From assembly GCF_032302195.1 (NCBI RefSeq), contig NZ_CP135275.1, positions 6,043,501-6,107,500 of the forward strand: a stretch of DNA of 64,000 nt. The letters are read 5' to 3'. Of this stretch, positions 39,834 to 48,157 are shown piece after piece; position 1 is the first letter of the stretch; every line of letters starts with the position of its first letter. Under the pieces are notes generated by a model, which was not told the DNA's origin, did not search any database, and was given only the letters and a program-made list of their open reading frames with translations. The translations under genes were made by a program, and so were the position numbers. The stretch is from Paenibacillus sp. MMS20-IR301. GTDB taxonomy: Bacteria; Bacillota; Bacilli; Paenibacillales; Paenibacillaceae.

Positions 39834-42800
39834 CTACTGAATCAACCATAATTTCAACACGCTTACCAGCTGGGTGGTATTAATCGGCTTGGAAATATAA
39901 TCAGAGGCGCCGGCCTGCAGGCATTTGACCCGGTCTTCCTCCAGGGCACGTGCAGTCAGGGCGATAATGACCAGCTGATCATATTCGGGCTGCAGCCGGA
40001 TCTGCCGCATGGTCTCGTAACCGTCCATCTCCGGCATCATGATATCCATGAAGACAAGCTCAATTCCTGGATGGGCCTCAAGCAGTTCGAGCGCTTCTCT
40101 GCCGTTCTGGGCAAAACGGATATCCATATTATAGCCTTCCAGCACACTCGATAAAGCAAAAATATTGCGCATATCATCATCCACGAGCAGAATGCTCTTG
40201 CCCGCGAACGCAGACTCCGGATTATGCAGATTCTCAATCAGCCGCTGCTTGTCCGGCGGCAGGTCAGCATGCTTGCGGTGGAGATATAATGCGGTATCGT
40301 CGTACAGCCGTTCCATCGAGCGGACATTCTTGATGACGATGCTCTCGGCGTAATGCTTCAGGCGCTGCTCATCTGTTTTGCTGAGATCCTTACCGGTGTA
40401 GATAATGACCGGCAGTGTCTGCAGCTTGCGGTTGGTTTTGATCTGCTCCAGCAGATCGAACCCGGAAATATCCGAGAGGCCAAGGTCCAGCACCATGCAG
40501 TCAAAATGATGGGCGGACAGCTGCTCCAGCGCTTCCCTGCCTGTCCCGACGGCGATAATGCGCACATCGGGATGGGCAATGAAATCGACGAGGCTGCTGC
40601 GCAGGGTCTTGTTGTCTTCGACAATCAGCAGGCTCTTCACCGGCCGGCGGATATACGTCTCAATCTGCAGGAAGGCAGCCTCAAGCTCCGCGTAGTCGCG
40701 CGGCTTCTTCCAGAAGGACAGCGCCCCCATCGCGAGGCTCATCTGATGCTCTTCGGCTGTTGCTATAATATGGACCGGAATGTGGCGCAGCTCCGGCCGG
40801 CTCTTCAGCCGGCTGATAATCGACCATCCATCCAGTACCGGAAGGTGAAGGTCGAGCAGGATGGCGTCCGGTTTGTAAGCGTGGGCAAGTGCCAGGCCCT
40901 GATCGCCCTGAAGGGCAACGATCGCCTTGAAGCCCCGGCTGCGTGCCAGCTCAAGCAGCATGCGGGCGAATTCGGCATCCTCCTCAATGATCAGCAGGAG
41001 GGTGTCACCGCTCTGCAGCTGGCCGCGGTCATCCTCCATCACCGCATATTGCAGCAGCTTCGGATTGGAGATGGAGATGTCGGGAACGAACGACTCCCGG
41101 AAGCCGGAGCTCTCCCGGCGGGCCTCTCCGGAGTCCGGCATATCTGTGACGGCTGCTGCCGCGAAGGCAGCGGCGGCCATTACCTGGACATCTTCGCCAG
41201 GCTCTACCGCGGGTAGGATCAGGGAGAAGGTGCTGCCCTTACCCTCAACTGAATCCACCTCAATTCTGCCGCCCAGCAGTCCGGCCAGCTCACGGCAGAT
41301 GGTCAGCCCGAGGCCGGTGCCGCCATATTTACGGCTGGTCGTACCATCCGCCTGCTGGAATGCCTCGAAGATACTCTCCAGCTTGGAGGCGGCAATGCCG
41401 ATGCCGGTATCGCTGACGGCGAAGACGGCCTCCCCGCCGCTGATGCGGATAGATAAGGAAACGGACCCGTGCTCCGGGGTGAACTTGACCGCATTGGACA
41501 GCAGATTGTTCATAATCTGCTGCAGCCTGTGGCCGTCTGTCATCAGATGCTCCGGCAGCCGGCTGTCGGAATGGACATCAAACCGGAGATTCTTCTTCTT
41601 GGCCTGCTGCTCGAAGTAGCGGAACAGATGACTGCTGAGATCGTGCAGGGATACCGGCTCCAGCACCGGTGTCATTTTGCCGACCTCAAGCTTGGCGAGG
41701 TCAAGAATCTCATCGATCAGCTGGAGCAGATCCTTGCCTGCCGAGAAGATCGTATGCACATATTCCAGCTGCTTCGCCTCAAGATTCCCCTCCTTGTTCT
41801 CGGCGAGAATCTGCGAGAGGATCAGCAGGCTGTTCAGCGGGGTGCGCAGCTCATGGGATACGTTGGCCAGGAACTCCGATTTGTACTGGGCGGCCATGAA
41901 GATCTCCTGGGCCTGCGCCTGGATCTCCTCTTTCTGCTGCTCGGTGAGCTGGATTTGCTGCAATAGCCGCTCATTGGAGGCGGCCAGCTCCTCCTTCTGG
42001 CTGAGAATGGCTTCGGACTGGGTCAGCAGCTCATCGGTCTGGGCCTGCAGCTCATCGGTCTGGGCCTGCAGCTCCTCGGACTGGGTCAGCAGCTCATCAG
42101 TCTGGGCTTGCAGCTCCTCGGTCTGAGCCTGCAGCTGCTCTTTCTGATCCAGCAACTCGTCCTTCTGGGCCTGCAGCTGATCTTTCTGATCGAGTAACTC
42201 ATCCTTCTGAGCCTGCAGCTCTTCGGCCTGATCGGCGATCTCCGCTTTCTGCTGTTCACTTATCTGCAGCTGCTTCTGCATATCGCGGTTGGCTGCGGAT
42301 AATTCCTCAGCCTGCGCCTGGATCTCCGCGGCCTGACTGCGGGTTAACTCCATTTGCTGCTGCAGATCCAGATTGGAATGATAGAGCTCTTCCGTCTGCT
42401 GCTTCAGCTCCGCGGCCTGGGCTTCAATTTCAGCCTTCTGCTCCTCCGTGAGCTCCATTTGGGTCTGCAGCTGTTCGTTGGAGTGAAGCAGGCTGTCGGC
42501 CTGCTGCTTCAGCTCTTCCCGCTGGTCCTGCAATTGCCCCGTCTGCACACGCAGCTCCTCTGTTTGGGCGAGCAGCTCTTCCTTCTGCTCCTCCAGCTCG
42601 CCGGTCTGGGCCAGCAGTTCCTCGGTCTGGGCCTCAAGCTCCTCCTTCTGCAGCTGGGTCTCAACCAGCAGCTCCTCGATTCGGGCGACATCCGCCAGCG
42701 TATTGATCAGTATGCCCATGTTCTGGCCGGTCCGGCCGATCAACTGGTTCTCCCTGGAGCCCAGCGGCTTCAGGCTGGCCAGCTCAATGACGGCAACCAC

Positions 42801-43523
42801 CTCCTGCTCATGCAGGATAGGGGCTACAATCAGGGTAGTCGGGGCAGTCTCGCCCAGCCCGGAATGGACCTTCACGTAATTCTCCGGAAGATCATGCAGA
42901 ATGATCATCTCCTGGTCCAGCGCACACTGCCCGACCAGCCCGCTGCCAAGCCTGATGGGCGCGCTGCGGTCTACCCGTTCGTCTACGGCATAGCCGGCCG
43001 TGAAGTGGAGCAGTTCGCCCTGCTTCGAGTAGACAGCCCCGTAGCTTCCCCCGACTGCAGCTGCCAGCCGGCTGATGAATATGCGTGCGGCTGTCTGCAG
43101 CTGCACAGAGCCCTGCAGCTGCAGGGCCATAGTCGATACCTGATCATTGATCCAGGCCTGTTCCTCGGCCTTCAGCCGCAGCTCACGCTCCTCTGCCGTT
43201 CTGTGATAGAGATCAACAGCCAGCTCCTGGAAGGAGGATGCCAGCTGGCCGAATTCATCTGTTGACCGGTCTGCTCCCGCAGAGGGATTGATTGTACCTT
43301 CAGCGATATCCCTGGTGATACCGGATATCCCTATAAGCCCCCGGCTGATCTTCCGGTGAATGCTGAACATAAGTCCTGCCGCTGTGAGCATTCCGCAAAG
43401 ACCGAGTCCGGCAGTCAAGATCCGGGGGGCCCCCTCCAAATAAACTGAGGATATAATAATCATACTGCCCAGCAGTAGTACTGAAGTTAATGCTGCTAAC
43501 CAAACCTGTTGTTTTATTCTCAT
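39834..43523 (-). CDS. Large hybrid histidine kinase (TM-HAMP-GAF-coiled coil-HisKA-HATPase-3xREC)
   Basis: This 1229-residue protein has two N-terminal membrane segments (residues 8-55) with almost no external loop, HAMP (about 60-110) and GAF (about 130-275: GSYGAVYSKQGELLHFTAGYAVDE, GLVGQCALDQEMIIL). A glutamine/glutamate-rich coiled coil (about 280-545), HisKA (NVSHELRTPLNS, His557) and HATPase_c (NLLSNAVKFTPEHGSVSL, DTGIGI, KYGGTGLGLTICREL) follow. Three receivers come last, from about 838, 963 and 1109, with Asp in LLDLHLPVLDG, VLDLGLSDISG and FMDIMMPEMDG. The input is probably an internal signal sensed by GAF. The coil is encoded by 21-bp repeats. The start at 43523 has the SD AAAGGCGGCGG. 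No DNA-binding output gene is adjacent. Confidence 0.92.
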   Translation of the reverse strand: MRIKQQVWLAALTSVLLLGSMIIISSVYLEGAPRILTAGLGLCGMLTAAGLMFSIHRKISRGLIGISGITRDIAEGTINPSAGADRSTDEFGQLASSFQELAVDLYHRTAEERELRLKAEEQAWINDQVSTMALQLQGSVQLQTAARIFISRLAAAVGGSYGAVYSKQGELLHFTAGYAVDERVDRSAPIRLGSGLVGQCALDQEMIILHDLPENYVKVHSGLGETAPTTLIVAPILHEQEVVAVIELASLKPLGSRENQLIGRTGQNMGILINTLADVARIEELLVETQLQKEELEAQTEELLAQTGELEEQKEELLAQTEELRVQTGQLQDQREELKQQADSLLHSNEQLQTQMELTEEQKAEIEAQAAELKQQTEELYHSNLDLQQQMELTRSQAAEIQAQAEELSAANRDMQKQLQISEQQKAEIADQAEELQAQKDELLDQKDQLQAQKDELLDQKEQLQAQTEELQAQTDELLTQSEELQAQTDELQAQTDELLTQSEAILSQKEELAASNERLLQQIQLTEQQKEEIQAQAQEIFMAAQYKSEFLANVSHELRTPLNSLLILSQILAENKEGNLEAKQLEYVHTIFSAGKDLLQLIDEILDLAKLEVGKMTPVLEPVSLHDLSSHLFRYFEQQAKKKNLRFDVHSDSRLPEHLMTDGHRLQQIMNNLLSNAVKFTPEHGSVSLSIRISGGEAVFAVSDTGIGIAASKLESIFEAFQQADGTTSRKYGGTGLGLTICRELAGLLGGRIEVDSVEGKGSTFSLILPAVEPGEDVQVMAAAAFAAAAVTDMPDSGEARRESSGFRESFVPDISISNPKLLQYAVMEDDRGQLQSGDTLLLIIEEDAEFARMLLELARSRGFKAIVALQGDQGLALAHAYKPDAILLDLHLPVLDGWSIISRLKSRPELRHIPVHIIATAEEHQMSLAMGALSFWKKPRDYAELEAAFLQIETYIRRPVKSLLIVEDNKTLRSSLVDFIAHPDVRIIAVGTGREALEQLSAHHFDCMVLDLGLSDISGFDLLEQIKTNRKLQTLPVIIYTGKDLSKTDEQRLKHYAESIVIKNVRSMERLYDDTALYLHRKHADLPPDKQRLIENLHNPESAFAGKSILLVDDDMRNIFALSSVLEGYNMDIRFAQNGREALELLEAHPGIELVFMDIMMPEMDGYETMRQIRLQPEYDQLVIIALTARALEEDRVKCLQAGASDYISKPINTTQLVSVLKLWLIQ
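41990..42230 (-). repeat. 21-bp coding repeats in the kinase coiled coil
   Basis: Units of 21 bp encode heptads of the type LQAQTDE, LLTQSEE and LLDQKDQ, repeated about a dozen times in tandem with few substitutions. The period equals one coiled-coil heptad, so copy-number changes would keep both frame and coil phase. Confidence 0.8.
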
Positions 43524-43632
43524 AGTCCGCCGCCTTTGTTTAGTTAGTAATGCAGTTAGTAATGCTATATGGATGCCAAACATATATAAGTATACTTTTA
43601 TTGGAGGGCAGACGATAGTGAAAACATATAAA

Positions 43633-43674
43633 AAACACCAAAAAACCTTGTTAAATCAAGGCTTCTTGGTGTTT
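43633..43674 (-). terminator. Terminator hairpin after the repeat-rich basic protein gene
   Basis: AAACACCAA (43633-43641) pairs with TTGGTGTTT (43666-43674), with an inner CCTTG/CAAGG stem. Read on the minus strand it ends in a T-rich tract. Confidence 0.8.
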
Positions 43675-43693
43675 ATTTCCGGTTAGGGCAACA

Positions 43694-44266
43694 TTAACGG
43701 CGTCTTGTGCCGCGCCGCCGCCGCTCCGTCTGGCGTCTGCGGGCGGCAGCCCAGTTCACGGCATGCCCGCCTGCCCCGCCGCCGACAGCCTGCTGCTGCC
43801 TGGAACCGGGGCTTTCGATCGCAGCGTTGGTGCCGCCGGTGCTGTAGGTGCCGCCGCCGCTGCCGACCTGCGTGGCCGAAGAGGCCTTACTGCCCTTCGG
43901 CAGCTTTACAGTCTGGTCGTTCACAACGATGACCACCTCCCGTCCGCTGCCGGAAGGCTGGAGCCGGGATTCGTGACGGCGGCTCCGCGGCCGCTTGCTG
44001 CCTCCGCGTGCCCCTATATTCGCAGCATCGCCCCCGGCACCGACGCTCTGCTGCTGGCGCGTGTAAGGAGAGGCGATTGCCGCGTTGCTGCCGGATGCGC
44101 TGCTCCGGCCGGCTCCGCTGGCGATCTGTGTAGTATTGGCCGCATTGGTATACTGGTTATTGATAACATAGACAAGCCGGTCAATGCCGGCCAGCGGGGT
44201 GCGGGTCACAATCCGCCGCTTTCCTTTTTGAATAATAACGGTTATCCGGTCCTGCTGCTTAGCCAC
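43694..44266 (-). CDS. Basic, low-complexity protein with internal duplication
   Basis: This 190-residue protein starts AKQQDRITVIIQKGKRRIVTRTPLAGIDRLVYVINNQY and ends in an Arg-rich tail (RRRQTERRRRGTRRR). Two homologous units, each of a short strand (ITVIIQKG or EVVIVVNDQTVKLPKG) plus a Gly/Ser-rich segment with NAAI-SP-RQQQ-VG, lie at about residues 5-90 and 107-175. The hydrophobic strands resemble self-assembling beta segments. The composition suggests a spore coat or exosporium component, but no known family is recognised. The start is GTG 44266, about 10 bases after AAGGAGGCAGG; a longer frame begins at 44302. Confidence 0.6.
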   Translation of the reverse strand: MAKQQDRITVIIQKGKRRIVTRTPLAGIDRLVYVINNQYTNAANTTQIASGAGRSSASGSNAAIASPYTRQQQSVGAGGDAANIGARGGSKRPRSRRHESRLQPSGSGREVVIVVNDQTVKLPKGSKASSATQVGSGGGTYSTGGTNAAIESPGSRQQQAVGGGAGGHAVNWAAARRRQTERRRRGTRRR

Positions 44267-44400
44267 CTTATCCTGCCTCCTTGAATAGGTTTTCCTTACC
44301 ATTAATGCGCGGAGGAGGGAAGGGTGAGCAATACGGGCGCTGCAGCGTGATAAACAGACGGCTGCCTAACGAGCGGACGGGGGCCCGCCGGAGAGGCTGG

Positions 44401-45369
44401 TTATTCAAAGCTGTATCTGATGCCCCATTGCTCACGGACCCGGCTCATAATCTCCATAACATCCAGCGACAGCGGCAGTGTATCTGCGCCTGCCCGCCCG
44501 GCAATGAAGCGCTCCATATCTTCAATCTCGTATTGCAGGGCTTTGGCGGTATCGCCGGCTTCAATCAGTTCCACAGTGCCGTCCAGGTATTGCAGGGTTG
44601 CACTGGCCGCGCGGGGGAAGTTATCGACTGTAATGAAGCCGAGCTCTCCGGCGATAATGCCCCGCTTGGGCATTTTGGAACGCATGGTAAGAGAGACTAC
44701 GGCCATTTCATCTGCGGAATTATGCAGAATGATGCCTGATTGCTCATCGACGCCAGTCTCGAACTCCTTGACTGTGGTGAGAATCTTCCCGGGCTGCTCT
44801 GAGAGAAAATAGCGGGCGAAGGAGAGGGCATACGTACCGATGTCCAGCAGCGCCCCGCCTGCCAGCTCCTTGCTGAAGAAGCGGTTGTTTACATCGTACT
44901 CCTTATGGCTGCCGAAAGAGACCTGAATCATTTTAACCCGGCCAAGGGCGCCCTTATCCAGCAGCTGGCGGAGCTTTTTGTAGAGCGGCATATGGTAAAT
45001 GGTCATCGCCTCGGCCACAACCAGACCCTTCTCCCGGGCCAGCCGGTCAATTTCCTGCAATTGTGTGCTGTTCACGGTGATGGCTTTCTCACAGAGGACA
45101 TGCTTGCCGTGGTGCAGGCTCTCGATTATATATTGGTAATGGTGGCTGTGCGGTGTGGAGATATAGACGGCATCGACCGCAGGTTCTTGCAGCAGCCCGC
45201 TGTAACTCCCGTAGGCCTTAACTGCGCCATACCGCTGTGCGAATGCTTCCGCTGTACCCAAGGCTCTCGAAGCGACGGCATACAATCTGCCTCCCGATCC
45301 GTTCAGGGCGTCCGCGAATTCTGCGGCAATTGCCCCCGGTCCGATAATTCCCCAGTTAATCCGGCTCAT
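44401..45369 (-). CDS. Gfo/Idh/MocA family oxidoreductase
   Basis: This 322-residue NAD(P)-dependent dehydrogenase has the Rossmann start INWGIIGPGAIAAEFADAL, then DAVYISTPHSHHYQYIIESLHHGKHVLCEKAIT with the conserved EK(P) motif (Ala replaces Pro). The C-terminal beta-sheet domain contains GGALLDIGTYALSFARYFL. The family oxidises hydroxyl groups of sugars, inositols or related compounds. The start at 45369 follows AAGGAGGATTCACAT. It lies 34 bases after the rpiA-like gene on the same strand, so the two are probably one transcript facing a SorC regulator gene, which suggests a role in pentose or polyol use. Confidence 0.9.
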   Translation of the reverse strand: MSRINWGIIGPGAIAAEFADALNGSGGRLYAVASRALGTAEAFAQRYGAVKAYGSYSGLLQEPAVDAVYISTPHSHHYQYIIESLHHGKHVLCEKAITVNSTQLQEIDRLAREKGLVVAEAMTIYHMPLYKKLRQLLDKGALGRVKMIQVSFGSHKEYDVNNRFFSKELAGGALLDIGTYALSFARYFLSEQPGKILTTVKEFETGVDEQSGIILHNSADEMAVVSLTMRSKMPKRGIIAGELGFITVDNFPRAASATLQYLDGTVELIEAGDTAKALQYEIEDMERFIAGRAGADTLPLSLDVMEIMSRVREQWGIRYSFE

Positions 45370-45403
45370 ATGTGAATCCTCCTTGATAAGGGTGTGGTAA
45401 GAC

Positions 45404-46075
45404 TTAGGGCTTGATAAGGGTCCGGATACCCTGCGGTCCTGCTGCCAGCACATCTGTGACCTCCTCCGTGAACAACGAGGTTTCGATCACTCCGCTGATG
45501 CCCTTGAGCCTGCGCTGGAGCGCAGGAATATCTGCAACCTCCCGGAAGGTGACATCCAGCAGCGGATGACCATAATCGCTGACGGTATAGCCGTCTTTGG
45601 CCGTGCTTGTACGGGCTGCCGGACTGCCGCCGAGATCAATAACCGCCTGCCGGACATAGCTGAGCGCATCTTCCAGCACTTCGAGCACGACCGGGTGCCG
45701 GAACGTCAGCGACTTCACCAGCTTGCTCTCATCCGCCAGCAGGATGTAGCGGTCTGCCATAGAGGCAATCAGCTTCTCCCTGGTATGGATGCCGCCGCCG
45801 CTTTTGAGGGCATGCAGCTGCTCATCCACCTCGTCACATCCGTCGAAGGCAACAGAGATATGTGGCACAGACCATAGGGGCAGCAGCGGCAGGCCGCTCT
45901 GCAGGCAGAGGGAAGCGGTAGTGAAGGAGGGGGTGACCACCTTAACCTGCCGCCCGGCAGCAGCGATATGTTTGATCAGGCAGGCTACGGTGCTACCGCC
46001 GCCAAGCCCGATAAGGGTCTGGTCCTCAATATATTTCAGGGCTTCCCGGGCACAATTGTTTCTGATATCCTCCAT
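45404..46075 (-). CDS. rpiA: Ribose-5-phosphate isomerase A
   Basis: This 223-residue protein shows the RpiA landmarks: LIGLGGGSTVACLIKHIA (phosphate loop), HISVAFDGCDEVDEQLHALKSGGGIHTREKLIA with catalytic Asp and Glu, ADESKLVKSL and a C-terminal GVIETSLFTEEVTDVLAAGPQGIRTL. It interconverts ribose-5-phosphate and ribulose-5-phosphate in the pentose phosphate pathway. The substitution LKSGGGIHTREK for the usual lKGgGGAllrEK is a small deviation near the active site. The start at 46075 follows GAGGCGG. It is divergent from a SorC regulator; a dedicated, regulated RpiA next to an oxidoreductase suggests a catabolic paralogue. Confidence 0.85.
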   Translation of the reverse strand: MEDIRNNCAREALKYIEDQTLIGLGGGSTVACLIKHIAAAGRQVKVVTPSFTTASLCLQSGLPLLPLWSVPHISVAFDGCDEVDEQLHALKSGGGIHTREKLIASMADRYILLADESKLVKSLTFRHPVVLEVLEDALSYVRQAVIDLGGSPAARTSTAKDGYTVSDYGHPLLDVTFREVADIPALQRRLKGISGVIETSLFTEEVTDVLAAGPQGIRTLIKP

Positions 46076-46113
46076 ACTTGCCGCCTCATTTCTATTAGCT
46101 GAATTGATTTTTA

Positions 46114-46147
46114 GCACAAATGTGCATTATGATATAAAATGTGCAAA
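46114..46147. promoter_or_regulatory. SorC-type operator candidate between rpiA and the regulator gene
   Basis: GCACA-AA-TGTGC (46114-46125) is a perfect dyad, and the half-site AATGTGCA recurs at about 46139-46145, 19-20 bases on. The site lies in the divergent promoter region. Confidence 0.55.
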
Positions 46148-46214
46148 AGAATCGCCTACAGTATATCTGCAGGGTTTTAGGTTGTCAATTCGCCGGAAGG
46201 GCAGGGGATCAGCG

Positions 46215-47171
46215 ATGAATTCACGAGACGAGCGCAAGCTTTTGATAAAAATAGCAGAGATGTACTACGAGCAGGATATGACGCAGAGTGAGATTTCCAA
46301 GGAGCTGGGCATCTACCGCACGACGATCAGCAGGCTGTTGAAGCGGGTGCGCCAGGAGGGGATTGTGAGCATCACCATCCATTACGGGCCCGGGGAGCAG
46401 GACATGCTGGAGCGCCGGCTCTGTGAGCGTTTCGGGCTGAAGGAGGCCCATGTTGTCGAGGCTGCTGCTTCATTGCCGGGACCTCTTAAGCTTAAGGCGT
46501 TAGGCCAGGCCTGCGCGGCGTGGCTTGGACAAGCCGCTCGGCCGAAGGATGTAATCGGCTTCTCCTGGGGAAGCAGCCTGGCTGCGGTGGCGGACGCCCT
46601 TGTACCGGCTCCCCTCCCTTTTGTCACCTGCATTCCTATGGTCGGGGGACCCTCCGGGACGCTGGAGAGCCGCTGCCATGTGAACAACATCTGTTATCAG
46701 GCGGCGATGAAATGGAATGCACGCTCCCTGATGATTGATGCGCCGGCCATTACAGAGCAGCGGGAAACGCTGGAGCAGTTGCTGAAGTCACCCTATCTCA
46801 GAACAATTACTGCGCTGTGGGACCAGCTCGATATTGCCCTGTTCGGCATCGGCTCCATGGAGATCAAAGGCCGCGAGGCCTGGCAGGGCTTCTACGGCGA
46901 TTCCGTGATTGCCGAGCTTGAGCACGGGCGGGTAGCCGGAGATATCTGCTCACGCTTTTATGACAGCAGCGGTGTGCCTGTTCCTACGGATATTGAGAGC
47001 CGGACGTTGACCGTTCAGCTGGAGCAGGTGTCCCGGGCGCGTTATTCCGTGGGCGTGGCTGAATCACTGGAGAAGGTTCCGGGTATTCTGGGTGCCTTGA
47101 ACGGCGGCTATATGAATGTGCTGTTCACCACAGAAGAGACGGCCCGGGCAATCCTGCAGCAGGAGGCTTGA
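46215..47171 (+). CDS. SorC family sugar-binding transcriptional regulator
   Basis: This 318-residue protein has an N-terminal helix-turn-helix (LIKIAEMYYEQDMTQSEISKELGIYRTTISRLLKRVRQEGIVSI, about residues 9-53). The SorC/DeoR-type sugar-phosphate domain follows: DVIGFSWGSSLAAVADAL, IPMVGGPSGTLESRCHVNNICYQAAMKWNAR and YSVGVAESLEKVPGILGALNGGYMNVLFTTEETARAIL. Such proteins bind phosphorylated sugars and change from repressor to activator. It is divergent from rpiA and the Gfo/Idh gene with a dyad in between and should control them. An SD, GCAGGGGATC, precedes the ATG at 46215; the longer frame runs across the operator region. Confidence 0.9.
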   Translation: MNSRDERKLLIKIAEMYYEQDMTQSEISKELGIYRTTISRLLKRVRQEGIVSITIHYGPGEQDMLERRLCERFGLKEAHVVEAAASLPGPLKLKALGQACAAWLGQAARPKDVIGFSWGSSLAAVADALVPAPLPFVTCIPMVGGPSGTLESRCHVNNICYQAAMKWNARSLMIDAPAITEQRETLEQLLKSPYLRTITALWDQLDIALFGIGSMEIKGREAWQGFYGDSVIAELEHGRVAGDICSRFYDSSGVPVPTDIESRTLTVQLEQVSRARYSVGVAESLEKVPGILGALNGGYMNVLFTTEETARAILQQEA

Positions 47172-47298
47172 TGAAAGTCAGCTGTAATTACTGAAATGTT
47201 ATGAAATCCATAGCAAGACTACTTAAAATTTTGCTTGTAACGATACGACAGAGCGTGTAAGATATACAAAGGTTTTTAAAAAGCAGGCTTATCATAAT

Positions 47299-47371
47299 AC
47301 CTCATATAATCTTGGGAATATGGCCCATAAGTTTCTACCGGATAACCAATGTAATTATCCGACTATGAGTG
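47299..47371 (+). promoter_or_regulatory. Guanine riboswitch (purine aptamer)
   Basis: The aptamer shows CCTCATATAATC, ATATGGCCCATAAGTTTCTACCGG (P2/J2-3/L3 core) and TTATCCGACTATGAGTG, closely matching the B. subtilis xpt riboswitch. The discriminating base in CCGACTATG is C, so guanine rather than adenine is expected. The P3 loop is slightly longer than in B. subtilis. Confidence 0.95.
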
Positions 47372-47478
47372 AAATAGCGCATCTAGGGTTCCGTTTCTTG
47401 TGCTGCGGCACGGGAAGGACTGGTCCAAGCGATGCGGACACGTTTATGTGTTACACCGCCAAGGGACAAAAACCCAGA

Positions 47479-47527
47479 AGGACAGATTCACTTGAGAGAA
47501 ACGCTCAAGGGGATCTGTCTTTTTTTA
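47479..47527 (+). terminator. Riboswitch-controlled terminator (attenuator)
   Basis: GACAGAT...CTTGAG pairs with CTCAAG...ATCTGTC and is followed by seven T, between the aptamer and xpt. Guanine binding should favour this hairpin and stop transcription. Confidence 0.9.
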
Positions 47528-47551
47528 TTTTAAGGAGGAAGAAATACCGTA

Positions 47552-48157
47552 ATGAAAGTACTCGAGGAACGCATCAGACAAGAGGGACTGATTCTATCGG
47601 ACACTGTGCTGAAGGTAGATTCATTTCTGAACCACCAGGTAGACACAGCATTAGCGCTGCAGATCGGACAGGAGTTCGCGGCAATCTTCGGAGGACAGCC
47701 TGTCACCAAGATTCTGACGGTGGAAGCAAGCGGTATTCAGTTTGCCATGGCGGCAGGAATTGCGCTGGGTGTACCGTTTATTTATGCCAAGAAAAAGAAA
47801 GCCGTTACGCTCTCTGAGGCCGTCTATTCCGCCCCGGTTCATTCATTCACCCGCCAGGAGGATTATAGAATCAGCATTTCGCAGAAATATCTCGGTCCGG
47901 ATGATAAGGTGCTGATTGTCGATGATTTTCTGGCTACCGGTGCAGCGCTTGTAGGACTTTGCGACATTGTGGAGCAGTCCGGTGCCGAGCTGCTGGGTGT
48001 AGGCTGTGTGATTGAGAAGAGCTTCCAGGAGGGACGGAGCCTGCTGGAGCAGCGCGGAATTCCGGTGCATGCCTTAGCGCGGATTGCTTCGATGTCCCCG
48101 GGCGAAGTCCACTTCATTGAACCTAAAGAATTGATTGAGGAGAGTGCAGGATGTTAA
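47552..48157 (+). CDS. xpt: Xanthine phosphoribosyltransferase
   Basis: This 201-residue enzyme starts MKVLEERIRQEGLILSDTVLKVDSFLNHQVD, the typical Xpt opening. It has the PRPP-binding motif KVLIVDDFLATGAALVGL (about residues 120-137) and VEASGIQFAMAAGIALGVPFIYAKKKK. It converts xanthine and PRPP to XMP for purine salvage in the cytosol. TAAGGAGGAAG precedes the ATG. It follows a guanine riboswitch, and its end overlaps pbuX by 7 bases, the classic xpt-pbuX operon. Confidence 0.96.
   Translation: MKVLEERIRQEGLILSDTVLKVDSFLNHQVDTALALQIGQEFAAIFGGQPVTKILTVEASGIQFAMAAGIALGVPFIYAKKKKAVTLSEAVYSAPVHSFTRQEDYRISISQKYLGPDDKVLIVDDFLATGAALVGLCDIVEQSGAELLGVGCVIEKSFQEGRSLLEQRGIPVHALARIASMSPGEVHFIEPKELIEESAGC

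Noticed and set aside
41990..42230. Possible CRISPR array
   Set aside because: The 21-bp repeats are contiguous, coding and without spacers.
42354..43265. 303-residue leucine-rich plus-strand frame that could pass for a membrane protein
   Set aside because: Arises from the reverse complement of Gln/Glu-rich coiled-coil codons of the hybrid kinase.
47320..47817. 165-residue frame crossing the xpt leader
   Set aside because: It overlaps the riboswitch, terminator and xpt; no SD.
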